The position numbers and the translations under genes were made by a program. A stretch of 64,000 nucleotides of DNA, from positions 1 through 64,000 of the forward strand of contig JWTM01000101.1 in the NCBI GenBank assembly GCA_001749745.1. The letters are read 5' to 3'. The notes under the pieces are model-generated. The model was given only the letters and a program-made list of their open reading frames with translations. It had not been told where the DNA came from and made no database searches. Shown one piece after another: positions 1 through 9,600 of the stretch. The DNA is from Candidatus Marispirochaeta associata. GTDB lineage: Bacteria > Spirochaetota > Spirochaetia > JC444 > Marispirochaetaceae. Every line of letters starts with the position of its first letter. Within the stretch, counting starts at the first letter, position 1.

Positions 1-262
1 GAGAACGGCGCTGGTACAGGCGGTGCTGGGTATGGTGAGGTTGAAACGGGTGACAGGGACCTGGCGCATCATGACCAGGTATGACCGGATGAAGCGAGAG
101 AAAGGATCAGGACGGAGCATCATCGCGACCGCTCGGCTTTTGAGTGAGATCATCTGGCATATGCTGACCAAAAGCGAACCGTTTGATCCGCTTCGGATGA
201 CTGATTCAGAGATGCGCCGCAAGGCGCGGGAAATGCGTGCGGCAGCATTCAATGCCGCTTAG
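1..262 (+). mobile_element. IS110/IS116-type transposase, C-terminal fragment (runs off window start)
   Basis: The frame is open from base 2 to a TAG at 260-262, so only the last 86 residues are seen. The readable part has the look of the C-terminal domain of IS110/IS116/IS902 transposases: an R-T-A-L-V-Q-A-V run, then a basic segment YDRMKREKGSGRSIIATARL and I-I-W-H-M-L. In this family that helix-rich tail follows the serine motif, which would lie upstream of the window. A GTG at 23 could be read as a start but is internal to the homologous stretch. Just downstream, GTGAG (268-272) and CTCAC (281-285) form a small hairpin that might belong to the element end. The element sits directly upstream of the purine cluster and may have separated it from earlier genes. 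Whether the complete transposase is intact cannot be seen. Confidence 0.75.
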
Positions 263-309
263 ACAGTGTGAGTCTTACGGCTCACGGTTGACTTTTTATA
301 GGAGAGTCT

Positions 310-1104
310 ATGATTACTGAATATAGAAAGGCAGCGTCGGTAGACGAAGCGGTGAAGCTGCAGCGGGAGGGATTTGTTCTCCTTGCCGGCGGGACCCAGG
401 TCAACAACGGCGCGTCGAAACAATACGGTGTAGCCGCTGATAAGGTGGTCAGCATCGACGGTCTGGGGCTGACGGAAATCGAACAGGAGGGCGAGGGCTG
501 GAAGATCGGCGCGCGGGTTACCCTGCAGGAGCTGGCCGAACATACAGCTATTCCTGAGGCGCTGGTCAAGGCGGCGGGCTTTATTCCGACGCGGAGCGTA
601 CGCAATATCGCCACCGTCGGCGGAAACGTAGGCGCCAAGCGGCCCGACTCCTACATCATCCCGGCGCTGATCGCGTTGGGAGCCGTCGCAGAAACAGCGG
701 ACGGCGATGTGAGCGTGGAGGAATATGTGGGCGGTGAAAACCGCAACCTGATTCTGCGCTTTAGGATTCCGGCGGTAGGAGGGATCTGCAAGGCGGTGAA
801 GGAGTCCCGCTCTCAGCTGGCCCTGCCGGTGGTAAGCGCCGCGGCCCGGATTGCGGTCGAGGGCGGTAAGATCACTGAAGCGGTCGTCGCCGCCGGATGC
901 GTGGCGGGGCGCACAGTGAGACTCGCGTCGGTAGAGAAGGGGCTTCTCTCCGGGGAGCTCCTGGAGGGCGAGAAGCTCGAAGCGGCTATCGCTAAGGCCG
1001 TGATTCCCAAGGCGGACTTCCTCGGAAGCGTCGAGTTCAAGCGCTATGAGAACTCGGTGGTTATCGCCGATCTGATCCGCGCCTGCTACAAGGAGGCGAA
1101 ATAA
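310..1104 (+). CDS. FAD-binding subunit of a molybdenum hydroxylase (YgfM/XdhB-like)
   Basis: A 264-residue protein of the FAD-binding, molybdopterin-dehydrogenase (CoxM/XdhB) type. It passes electrons from the Mo and Fe-S centres of the partner to NAD or another acceptor via FAD, in the cytoplasm. Visible family motifs are LAGGTQ at about residues 25-30 and RNIATVGGN at 98-106, both FAD pyrophosphate-binding signatures; the length is that of E. coli YgfM. The ATG at 310 has AGGAG about 7 bases upstream (base 300 onward). The stop overlaps the next ATG by one base (TAATG at 1102-1106), so it is translationally coupled to the Mo subunit. The pairing with an XdhD-like and a YgeW-like gene mirrors the E. 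coli ygf/yge purine region. Substrate is not shown by sequence; a purine or a related heterocycle is inferred from context. Confidence 0.85.
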   Translation: MITEYRKAASVDEAVKLQREGFVLLAGGTQVNNGASKQYGVAADKVVSIDGLGLTEIEQEGEGWKIGARVTLQELAEHTAIPEALVKAAGFIPTRSVRNIATVGGNVGAKRPDSYIIPALIALGAVAETADGDVSVEEYVGGENRNLILRFRIPAVGGICKAVKESRSQLALPVVSAAARIAVEGGKITEAVVAAGCVAGRTVRLASVEKGLLSGELLEGEKLEAAIAKAVIPKADFLGSVEFKRYENSVVIADLIRACYKEAK

Positions 1105-4016
1105 TGAAGATGAATGGTAAGCGGTCGGGAACGATCGAAGAGATGAAGATAAGCTTCACCTTAAACGGCCGGAAGGTCAGCTACTACGGCGCCCCGGGCG
1201 AGAGCGCCCAGCGTTTTCTGCAGCGCCACGGGATCCCCTCGGTCCGGAACTCCGACGACAGCTACGGCTTCGCCGGATCGGACACGATCCTCTTAGACGG
1301 GAAGATCGTCGGCGCCAATATCCTTTTGGCTCCCCAGCTGGAGGGGCGGGAGGTGAAGACTATCGAGTCCTTAAGAGAGGGACGAAGCCTAGGCGTGGTG
1401 CAGCAGGCTTTGTTGGAGTGCGGCTGCGTACAGTCGGGCTACAACTCCCCGGCGGCGGCGCTGATGATTCACGAACTCCTGCAGCGGAATCCCGCTCCTG
1501 ACAAGGCGGCGGTCAAGGATGCCCTTTCGCCCCTTTTCAACCGGGCCACCGGCTACCGCCAGTTCTTCGACGCGGTGGATCTGGCCGCCGCCCGGCTGAA
1601 GGATCCGAACTATAAACCCCCTGAGAATATCCCTAGTTTCGGGGAGAAGTATGAGATCGTCGGCAAGCCGGGGCCCAAGAAGGATTCGGCCCGGATGGTG
1701 GCCGGGGAAAAGGTCTTTGTGGAGGACCGGATCGAGCAGGATAGCTGCTACCTGAAGGTCCTGCGCAGCCCTCACGCCCACGCCTGGATCAGGTCCATCG
1801 ACGCCTCCAAAGCTGAGGCCCTTGAAGGGGTGGTGGCGGTCTTTACCTATAAGGATGTGCCCCAGAAGACCTACAGCCAGGCGGGACAAGGGTTCCCTGA
1901 GCCCTCGCCCTACGACCGGATGCTCCTCTCCAAGAAGGTGCGCCATATCGGCGACCGGGTGGCCGCGGTGGTGGCTGAGAGCGAGGAGATCGCCGCGGAG
2001 GCCTGCGAGTTGATAGAGGTCGAGTACGAGAAGCTCCCGGTTGCGGTGGACTGGGACGATGCGATCGGCGACGACGCCCCCGTAATTCACAACGGGAAGA
2101 TCCTCTACGTGGACGGGGCGCCCGACGACATCGTCGAGTTGAACCGGGATATCGACGCCAACGAAGAGCCGGTGCTCTACCAATTCCCCATCGGCGGGAA
2201 TCCGCGGAAGAACATCGCCGCCTCGGTCTCCGGCGGAATCGGCGACATCGAGAAGGGCTTCGCCGAGGCCGACACGATAATCGAACGAACCTACACCACT
2301 ACACAGATTCAGTGCACTCCTCTGGAGAAGCACACCTGCTATGCAAAACCCGAAGGGGATCGGCTGGTGATCCACGCCTCGACCCAGGTTCCCTACCATG
2401 TGCGCCGCATCGTCTCCACGCTGCTCGATCTGCCCGAGAACAAGGTGCGGGTCATAAAGGAGCGGGTCGGCGGCGGCTATGGTTCAAAGCAGGACATAAA
2501 TCTCGAGGACTTGGTTGCCTTCTGCGCCTGGAAGACGGGACGACCGGTCTTTCAGCAGTACAGCCGGGAGGAGGAGTTTATCGGCAACTCCACCCGGAAG
2601 CCCATGCGGGTGACGGTGAAGCTGGGCGCCAAGAAGGACGGCAGCTTTACCGCCATGTATATGAAGGTCGAGTCGAATCAGGGAGCATACGGCGCCCATG
2701 CGCTGACGGTCCCCATGAACGGGGTCTCCAAGAGTCTGCCCCTCTTTCTCTGCGACAACGCCGCCTTCGATGTGGTGGCCTACTATTCGAACCGGCCCCC
2801 CACGGGAGCCTACCAGGGCTACGGAGCGCCGAAGGCCAACTATGCGCTGCAGATGGCGGTCAAGGAGCTGGCCGAGGAGCTCAAGATGGATCACCTGGAT
2901 CTGGTAGAGAAGAACCGGGTTACCGAAGGGGCGATGCTCGAGATCCTCAAGTGCCTGGGTGAGGGGCGCGAAGGCGCCGCGGCCCCGGCCATGAGCTGCG
3001 GTCTGGGACCGGCCTTGGAGCAGGGCGCCAAGATGATCAACTGGGGTGTCAAGGAGAATTCCGATGATCCCGACGTGGTAATCGGCAAGGGCTTCGCGAC
3101 GATCCAGCAGGGGTCGGGGCTTCCCGGACTCGATATGGCCAATGCGACGGTCAAGATGCTCGGGGACGGCACCTTCCTGGTTCAGTCCGGCGGTGCCGAC
3201 CTAGGCACCGGTCTGGATCTGGTCAGCGCCAAGATGGCCGCCGAGGTCTTGAAATGCGACATGGATCTGATTACGGTACAGTCCGGGGATACCGATATGG
3301 CCCCCTTCGATACCGGCGCCTATGCCTCCTCAGGGACCTATTTCTCCGGCGGAGCGACCCGTAATGCCGCCCTGAAGATGGCCGAGAAGATCAAACGGGA
3401 ATCGGCGGCTATCCTGGAAGAGAGCCCTGAGGATATCGAGCTGGTCGCCCCGGGCGTAGCCAAGGGAAAGAAGGGCGAACTCAGCTACAGTAAGCTCGCC
3501 TGGCATACCCAGTCCGGCGAGGGGACCGGGCAGATTATCGCCTCGGCCTCCTTTACGACCGAGTACTTCAGCTTTCCTTACGGGGCTCACTTTGCTGAAG
3601 TTGCGGTGAACACCCGCACCGGCAAGGTGACGGTTACTAAGTTCTTCGCCCTTGAGGATTGCGGTACACCGATTAATCCGGAGTACGCCTTAGGTCAGGT
3701 CTACGGGGCGGTGGTGAAGTCCATCGGCCATGCGATCTACGAGGAGATGATCTTCGACGAGGAGGGACGCTGCCTGAACCCGGACCTCCGGAGCTACGGG
3801 GTGCCGATGATTGGGGATATCCCCGAGGAGTTCGAGGCGGTACTGATCGAGACCGACGACCCCTACGGACCCTTCGGGGCCAAGTCGATCTCCGAGATTA
3901 GCGTCAACGGCGCGGCCCCGGCCATCGCCAACGCGATCTACGATGCGGCGGGGATCTGGCTTCGAGGATGGCCCTTCAGCCCGGAAAAGGTCTTGAAGGC
4001 CCTGGGAAAAATCTAA
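1104..4016 (+). CDS. xdhD: XdhD-like molybdenum hydroxylase with fused, degenerate 2Fe-2S domain
   Basis: A 970-residue fusion of an N-terminal ferredoxin/2Fe-2S module (about 15-165) and the large Mo-cofactor-binding part (about 195-970). GGGYGSKQD (about 453) and the C-terminal stretch GAKSISEISVNG, whose Glu matches the catalytic Glu of xanthine dehydrogenase, mark it as a Mo hydroxylase. The Fe-S module has lost its ligands: where family members have the first Cys cluster this protein reads VRNSDDSYGFAGSD (47-60), and in the second cluster only C106 aligns with a ligand, with CxC-TG replaced by NRATG (146-150). From memory E. coli XdhD shares the VRNSDD-GFAGSD form, so this is probably a family trait. 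RBS AAGGAGG lies before the ATG at 1104; a second possible start is the Met at 1143 (MKISFTLNG). Coupled to the FAD subunit. Likely a purine or purine-like hydroxylase. Confidence 0.85.
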   Translation: MKMNGKRSGTIEEMKISFTLNGRKVSYYGAPGESAQRFLQRHGIPSVRNSDDSYGFAGSDTILLDGKIVGANILLAPQLEGREVKTIESLREGRSLGVVQQALLECGCVQSGYNSPAAALMIHELLQRNPAPDKAAVKDALSPLFNRATGYRQFFDAVDLAAARLKDPNYKPPENIPSFGEKYEIVGKPGPKKDSARMVAGEKVFVEDRIEQDSCYLKVLRSPHAHAWIRSIDASKAEALEGVVAVFTYKDVPQKTYSQAGQGFPEPSPYDRMLLSKKVRHIGDRVAAVVAESEEIAAEACELIEVEYEKLPVAVDWDDAIGDDAPVIHNGKILYVDGAPDDIVELNRDIDANEEPVLYQFPIGGNPRKNIAASVSGGIGDIEKGFAEADTIIERTYTTTQIQCTPLEKHTCYAKPEGDRLVIHASTQVPYHVRRIVSTLLDLPENKVRVIKERVGGGYGSKQDINLEDLVAFCAWKTGRPVFQQYSREEEFIGNSTRKPMRVTVKLGAKKDGSFTAMYMKVESNQGAYGAHALTVPMNGVSKSLPLFLCDNAAFDVVAYYSNRPPTGAYQGYGAPKANYALQMAVKELAEELKMDHLDLVEKNRVTEGAMLEILKCLGEGREGAAAPAMSCGLGPALEQGAKMINWGVKENSDDPDVVIGKGFATIQQGSGLPGLDMANATVKMLGDGTFLVQSGGADLGTGLDLVSAKMAAEVLKCDMDLITVQSGDTDMAPFDTGAYASSGTYFSGGATRNAALKMAEKIKRESAAILEESPEDIELVAPGVAKGKKGELSYSKLAWHTQSGEGTGQIIASASFTTEYFSFPYGAHFAEVAVNTRTGKVTVTKFFALEDCGTPINPEYALGQVYGAVVKSIGHAIYEEMIFDEEGRCLNPDLRSYGVPMIGDIPEEFEAVLIETDDPYGPFGAKSISEISVNGAAPAIANAIYDAAGIWLRGWPFSPEKVLKALGKI

Positions 4017-4090
4017 ACGCTAAAATGCGCCAGGGATAGAAGCGGAAATCCCGGCCGTCGGCCGGATTGCAGCGGATAGCCCGGTCCGGG

Positions 4091-4110
4091 CCCTCTCGTA
4101 TAAGAGAGGG
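4091..4110 (+). other. Hairpin between xdhD-like and ygeW-like genes
   Basis: CCCTCTC (4091-4097) pairs perfectly with GAGAGGG (4104-4110) around a 6-base loop GTATAA, with further partial pairing of the flanking G/C bases. No T-run follows, so it is a weak terminator candidate; an mRNA processing or stability hairpin separating the two cistrons is equally possible. Confidence 0.4.
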
Positions 4111-4164
4111 GCCGGAGGCGCCCGGATAAATAACCACACTAGACGAACGGGAGAATTGAGAGAG

Positions 4165-5361
4165 ATGAAAATGGACGAGGTGAGAAGCGCGATTAGCAAA
4201 CTGGGGAGCCTTGCGACGGACAAGATGTTCCTGAACGACTTCCTGTTGACCTGGGAGAAGGACGACGACGAGATTAACGCGACCTTCCTGGTGGCCGACA
4301 TTTTACGGGGCATGCGGGAGGCGAATGTCTCGAGCAAGGTTTTCGATTCGGGACTGGGGATCAGTCTCTTTCGGGACAACTCGACTAGGACGCGCTTTTC
4401 TTATGCGTCGGCTTGTAACCTGCTGGGCCTTGAGGTTCAGGACCTGGACGAGGGGAAGAGTCAGATCGCCCACGGCGAGACGGTGCGGGAGACGGCCAAC
4501 ATGATTAGCTTCATGGCCGACGTGATCGGGATTCGGGACGATATGTACATCGGCAAGGGGAACGCCTACATGCGCGAGGTGGCCAAGGCGGTGGAAGAGG
4601 GGCACAAGGACGGCGTACTGGAGCAGCGGCCGACTTTGGTGAACCTGCAGTGCGATATTGATCATCCGACTCAGTCGATGTCCGATGCGCTGCACCTGAT
4701 CAACCACTTCGGCGGCGTGGATCAGCTGAAGGGCAAGAAGATTGCCATGACCTGGGCCTATAGCCCGAGTTACGGGAAGCCCCTCTCGGTACCCCAGGGG
4801 ATCATCGGCCTGATGACCCGCTTCGGGGCCGAGGTGAGCCTGGCCCATCCCGAAGGCTACGAGGTAATGCCCGAGGTGGAAGAGGTGGCCAAGAAGAACG
4901 CTGCCGCGTCCGGCGGAAGTTTTAGCAAGGTGAACAGCATGGCCGAGGCCTTCAAGGGTGCCGACGTGGTCTACCCCAAGAGCTGGGCCCCCTTTGCGGC
5001 GATGGAGAAGCGGACCGAGCTCTACGGCAACCGCGACGAGGCCGGGATCAAGGCCCTGGAGAAGGAGCTTTTGGCCCAGAACGCGAAGCACACCGATTGG
5101 GAGTGCACCGAAGAGCTGATGGCATCCACGAAAGACGGGAAGGCGATGTATATGCACTGTCTGCCGGCGGATATTACCGACGTGAGCTGCAAGCAGGGCG
5201 AGGTCGCGGCGAGCGTCTTTGATCGCTACCGGGTGCCCCTCTACAAGGAGGCGAGCTACAAACCTTACATTATCGCGGCGATGATCTTCTTGAGCAAGTT
5301 CGATAATCCGGCGGCGAAGCTGGATGAACTTCTTAAGGCGGGGACGAAGCGGATTAAGTAG
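4165..5361 (+). CDS. ygeW: YgeW-type knotted carbamoyltransferase
   Basis: A 398-residue protein of the aspartate/ornithine carbamoyltransferase superfamily. The carbamoyl-phosphate motif appears as FRDNSTRTRFS (about residues 69-79), with DIDHPTQSMSD (about 167) and HCLPADI (about 331) in the order expected. Length and the wording around these motifs fit YgeW rather than ArgF or PyrB. YgeW-type enzymes belong to the knotted carbamoyltransferases; their physiological substrate is not settled, and the gene is known as part of a conserved anaerobic purine/urate breakdown cluster with xdhD, ygfK, ssnA and ygeXY. Only xdhD, ygfM and ygeW are in view here. The ATG at 4165 is preferred over TTG at 4156; a GGGAG at 4149-4153 precedes it. 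A clear terminator follows. Confidence 0.88.
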   Translation: MKMDEVRSAISKLGSLATDKMFLNDFLLTWEKDDDEINATFLVADILRGMREANVSSKVFDSGLGISLFRDNSTRTRFSYASACNLLGLEVQDLDEGKSQIAHGETVRETANMISFMADVIGIRDDMYIGKGNAYMREVAKAVEEGHKDGVLEQRPTLVNLQCDIDHPTQSMSDALHLINHFGGVDQLKGKKIAMTWAYSPSYGKPLSVPQGIIGLMTRFGAEVSLAHPEGYEVMPEVEEVAKKNAAASGGSFSKVNSMAEAFKGADVVYPKSWAPFAAMEKRTELYGNRDEAGIKALEKELLAQNAKHTDWECTEELMASTKDGKAMYMHCLPADITDVSCKQGEVAASVFDRYRVPLYKEASYKPYIIAAMIFLSKFDNPAAKLDELLKAGTKRIK

Positions 5362-5400
5362 GACCGTAGAAGACCGACCACGGAAACACGGAAAACTGAG

Positions 5401-5445
5401 AACAGGATGGGGAGGATGTTAGTATCCGCTCTGTCCTGTTTTTTT
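5401..5445 (+). terminator. Rho-independent terminator after ygeW
   Basis: AACAGGA (5401-5407) pairs with TCCTGTT (5434-5440), with an inner GGAT/ATCC helix (5414-5417 with 5424-5427), followed by a T-run to 5445. The left arm has the same wording (AACAGGATGGGGAGGAT) as the minisatellite that begins a few bases later, so the array may have grown out of this arm. Confidence 0.75.
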
Positions 5446-5458
5446 GTGCCTGAAAGTA

Positions 5459-5967
5459 AGGGAACAGGATGGGAAGGATAGGAACAGGATGGGGAGGATG
5501 GGTAGGATAGGAACAGGATGGGGAGGATGGGAAGGATGGGGAGGATGGGGAGGGTTGGAACGGGATGGGAAGGATGGGAAGGATGGGAAGGATGGGGAGG
5601 ATGGGGAGGATGCGGGAGGATGCGGGAACAGGATGGGGAAGATGGGAAGGATGGGAAGGATGGGGAAGATGGGAAGGATGGGAAGGATGGGAAGGATGGG
5701 AAGGATGGGAAGGATGGGGAGGATGGGGAGGATGGGAAGGATGGGGAGGATGGGAACAGGATGGGGAAGATGGGAACAGGATGGGAAGGATGGGGAGGAT
5801 GGGAACAGGATGGGAACAGGATGGGGAGGATTGGGAAGGGTTGGAACAGGATGGGGAGGATGGGAAGGATGGGGAAGATGCGGTACAAGATGGGGAGGAT
5901 GGGAAGGATGGGGAGGATGGGGAGGATGGGAACAGGATGAGGAGGATAGGAAGGATGGGAAGGATGA
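5459..5967. repeat. Purine-rich 9-bp minisatellite, left block
   Basis: About 510 bases built from units of GGGAAGGAT and GGGGAGGAT (9 bp), interrupted irregularly by AACAGGATGGG variants and a few odd units (GCGGGAGGAT, GGGTTGGAAC). Because 9 is a multiple of three the array stays open in several frames on both strands (MGRMGR, WEGWEGWGG, KDGEDG; and PSHPPHP, ILPILPI on the other strand); these look like consequences of the repeat, not genes. G-tracts of three to four with 5-6-base loops recur dozens of times, matching the usual G-quadruplex pattern on the + strand. The block ends exactly where the GxxExxY gene stops. Confidence 0.93.
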
Positions 5968-6351
5968 TTAGGATTGGGTATTGTATTGATCAAGATAGAG
6001 GCGTCTGATTTCAAGCCTCGGGTTTCCAAAATTGATTAGAAGTCCTGTAGGACAATGGGTTGCTTTCAAGTAGTTAATCACTTGGGCGGAGTGTACCGAG
6101 ATCAATGCACTCACTGCCTTCAGTTCAACTACTACTATATCTTCAACAAGAAGATCAGCAATATAGAATCCAACTTCTGATTCTTTATAGGAAACTGTTA
6201 TGGGAAATTGCTGTTCAACGTGCAAGCCCCTTAAGTTCAATTCTGCCCTGAGGGAATTCTCATAAACTTTTTCTAGAAAACCGAAGCCTATGGTATTGAT
6301 TACCTCGAATGCGGAACCGATGATAACCTCGGTTATTTCTTGGTGCTCCAT
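5968..6351 (-). CDS. GxxExxY protein (PDDEXK nuclease-like fold)
   Basis: A 127-residue protein whose namesake motif is GFLEKVY at residues 24-30 (G24, E27, Y30). Downstream it has D66 in IADLLV, E76-L-K78 in VVVELKA and Q90-x3-Y94, the D...ExK...QxxxY layout of PD-(D/E)XK nuclease-like domains, so the catalytic residues appear to be present. No biological role has been settled for the family to my knowledge. The gene is bracketed by two blocks of the same purine-rich minisatellite in the same orientation, and its stop codon lies at the edge of the left block. Its A+T content and codon choice (many A/T-ending codons) differ from neighbouring genes, suggesting transfer. No good RBS precedes the ATG at 6351; a TATACC lies 5 bases upstream on its strand. 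Confidence 0.85.
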   Translation of the reverse strand: MEHQEITEVIIGSAFEVINTIGFGFLEKVYENSLRAELNLRGLHVEQQFPITVSYKESEVGFYIADLLVEDIVVVELKAVSALISVHSAQVINYLKATHCPTGLLINFGNPRLEIRRLYLDQYNTQS

Positions 6352-6418
6352 GAATGGTATAGCAGTCTAAGAACCGTCTTGCTTCATGCTTTGATAAAAA
6401 AATGAGAATAGAAGAAAC

Positions 6419-6587
6419 AAGATGGGGAGGATGAGGAACAGGATGGGGAGGATGGGAAGGATGGGAAGGATGGGGAAGGATGGGAAGGATGGGGTACAAG
6501 ATGGGGAGGGTGGGAAGGATGGTGAGGATGCGGAACAGGATGGGAACAGGATGGGAACAGGATGGGAACAGGATGGGGAGGATGGGG
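6419..6587. repeat. Purine-rich 9-bp minisatellite, right block
   Basis: About 170 bases of the same GGGAAGGAT/GGGGAGGAT units, ending in four tandem AACAGGATGGG units (about 6534-6575). It has the same strand orientation as the left block, so the GxxExxY gene sits between direct repeats. It lies upstream of that gene and downstream of the stop of the large lipoprotein gene (6612). Confidence 0.92.
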
Positions 6588-6611
6588 CCTGAAGCTATTG
6601 TCCGTTTGCGT

Positions 6612-9600
6612 CTATGGCGCCGTAATAATCAGGCTGTAGGGTTCTCCCGGTGAGTTATTTTTAGCCGGTGCTGTGTCGTTGTTAAGATATGCATAGACCT
6701 CAATGTAATAGGTCGAATTAGGTACCACGGCTACGCTGAGCACAGGCTCCATATTGATGCTAGTTGTAATTGAAAAATCAAGCAGATCCGTATTCTCATC
6801 GTAGACATAGAGATCCAAATCATCAAATCCGGCAGCCCAGGTCAGGTCTATTTCGAAGGTTGTCAATCCTGGATCAGCACCTGTCCGGACCACGAACATG
6901 TCCCGCTTGGCGAACTCGTCAATCTCACCGGTAATGTTGATACCGTCGCCGCTGTTGAATTTCAGGTAGTACTCAGACGCTGATCCAAAGGAGTTGTCTA
7001 TAGCGGTAGTTCCGGGAGTTTCAGTTTTGGGAGCGGGGTCCCAATAATAGAGGGCCGGAGTTACGAGCACGTTGTTTCCGGTATCTTTATCGTCTGGAGC
7101 TGATACTTGAATGATATAGTAGTGCATCCCAGGGGCTCCGGGAAGGGTGTCGTCGAAGTTGATGGGCGCGCTGCTGGCCCCGGCGTTCAGTGCCGGCAAG
7201 GTTCCTTGGGAGAGGACGGTGGTGTCTCCGGCGTCAAGATACTCATCGGCGGAGATATAGATTTTCCACGAGAGGGTAAAGATCCCGTCCTGTCCGTTCG
7301 CCTCACGGATCGTGAAGTTAGGAGTCCCGCCTCCCAGCGCGGATAGGGTTTCGCCGAGATTTCCGCCGTAGCGGATCGCGTCCAGGTCGGGAGAGTCGAT
7401 CACATAGTCCGGCGGAAGCCTGACTTCGATGGTAGCGGCGGAGACCCCGACGTCGTTGCGATTGGTTTCGTCGGTGGCGTCAACCTCGACGATAATGTAA
7501 AAGTTCCCGCTTAAGTTCGGCCAGAAGCCGTTAATCGGAATATCGACCGCACTTCCCCCGGCCGGGAGGCCTCCGGAAACTGTGCCGCTGCCGATGACCG
7601 TGTCGCCGCCGAGGCTGGTGTCGGTCGAGGCATAGGCTGTCCAGGTAATATCGACCCCGCCGGCGCCGCCGACATTGGCGATGGAAAAGGTCTCGGAAAC
7701 AGCGCTCTCTGCGGTAACCAGGGGGATTTCGGTGCTGATACTGCTGACGACATAGTCCGGCGTCGGGGCAATAGGATCGGTAATCGAGAAGCTCCCGCCG
7801 ATGCCGAAGTTGTTGGTGGTATCGGTCTCATCGGCGGCCTGCACCCTGGCGATCAGATAGTAGGTTCCGGCGGCGGTCCAGTTACCGCCGACCAGGTCGC
7901 CGTCGATGGTGATGGCGCCGCTGTTTCCCCCAGCGGCGAGACCGCCGACGATACTGCCGGCGTCGATCAGGGTGTCGCCGTTGTCGTAGACTGCGTTGGT
8001 GGAACGGTAGATGTACCAGTTTAGGGTGCTGCTGCCGGCATCGCCTCCCTGGTTGCTGATGATAAAGCTGTCATTAATCGGGTCGCCGACCTGAGCCGCA
8101 CCGCCCGCCGGAACTGTCGTCACAAGGTAGTCGATGTCGAGGGAGACAGACTGAACTGCAAATGCGGCGCTGGCCAGCCACTCATCCGCTGTAGTTTCGT
8201 CGTCGGCACTCTCCCGCACGATCAGGTAGCGGGTGCCGGCTGTTTCGGGCCATGTGGCGGTGATTGCAATCGTCGTCTCGTCAGGACCGCCGGCAGCCGC
8301 ATCGTCCCCGTCGAGCCCGCCGGCGACGGATCCGCTGTCTATGAGGAGGTCCACACCCGGATCGTAGACATTATCCGTCGAAAGATAGACATACCAATTC
8401 AGGGATGCGCTTCCGGCGTCGGCACCGCTGTTGTGGAGGGTAAAGCTCTCGCTGATTGCGCTGCCCGCGTTGGGCGTCGGATCGCCTGCGGTAATCGAGG
8501 AAACCCCGTATTCGATATTGGGAAGGGAGATCGTATGGGGACCGCTCTGTTGTTGGTCGTTGACGCCGTTGACATCGTCACCAGAGTAGAGGCGAACTAG
8601 CACATAGTAGCTGCCCGGGCTCGTCGGCCAATTGCCGCTTATGGTTTGTGGTGTGGAGAAGGCGCCGCCGGCGATGTCGGCAGTGATTACCCCGGAGGCC
8701 AGTACGGGGTCGGAGCCTGAATTGATGACCGTATCGAGAGAGGCGTAGGCGGTCCAGTAGATTGTATCGGTACCGGGATCGGAGGAGATGTTTTCGATTT
8801 GAAAGTCGGCGCTCACCGCCGACCCAACTAAGGCCGGCGTCCCGGTTACATTGATGGCCGGAATGCGGTAATCCACCGCCGGGTCGGCTACGGTCACGGC
8901 CGCGCTGACGCCTATATCTCCGGCGGTCTGTTCATCCGAAGCTGTCTCCGTAACGATAAGGTACCAGGTGCCAGCGGTCGTCGGCCAGCTGCCGGATACG
9001 GCGATACCGGTATTGCTCGCACCACCACCCAAGCCCGGCTCGATGCCTGAGTCGATCGGCGTATCCAAATTGGTATCGAGGGTCATGTCGGCCGAAAGGT
9101 AGGCGGTCCAGTAGACGTCTGCTGTCCCGGCGTCGGTGCCTGAGTTCTGCAGATCGAAGCTCTCATTCAGGGTGCTGCCGGTAAGTACGGCGGCTCCCGG
9201 ATCGGATACCGCCGGTATAACGTATTCGATGTCGAGTGGTCCGCTGCCGGAAACAGTCGTCTGGCTTGCGGTTGTACTCCGGTTGTTTCCGGTCGTATTG
9301 TCGTCCAGGGTTTCGATCTCGATAATCAGATAATAGTCTCCCGCGGCAGCGGGCCAGGTTCCGGAGAATATTACGCTGGTGCCGCTCGAGGCGGTGAGTT
9401 GCGGCTCGCTTCCGGAATCGATGACGAAATCCTGAGGTCCTAGAATGGTGTTGGCCGAGGCATAGACGCTCCATGCGACAGGGTATCCTCCGTCTGCGGT
9501 CCCGATATTGTCGAGGGTGAAGTCCCCGTCTATAGTGCTGCTGGACAGGTTGGTGCTGACCAGGTTGCTGGCCGTGCCTACCACATAGTCTACCGTGGTC

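Noticed and set aside
1389..2399. Long minus-strand open frame within the xdhD-like gene
   Set aside because: Antisense shadow of a G+C-rich gene; no start signals and no recognisable protein.
5265..6029. Open frames of repetitive protein (ILPILP, PSHPPHP, MGRMGR, WEGWEG) across the minisatellite on both strands
   Set aside because: They are produced by the 9-bp periodicity, which keeps several frames open at once; no RBS or family resemblance, and low-complexity composition throughout.
5401..6587. CRISPR array interpretation of the 9-bp repeats
   Set aside because: Units are contiguous, 9 bp and without unique spacers; no cas genes near.
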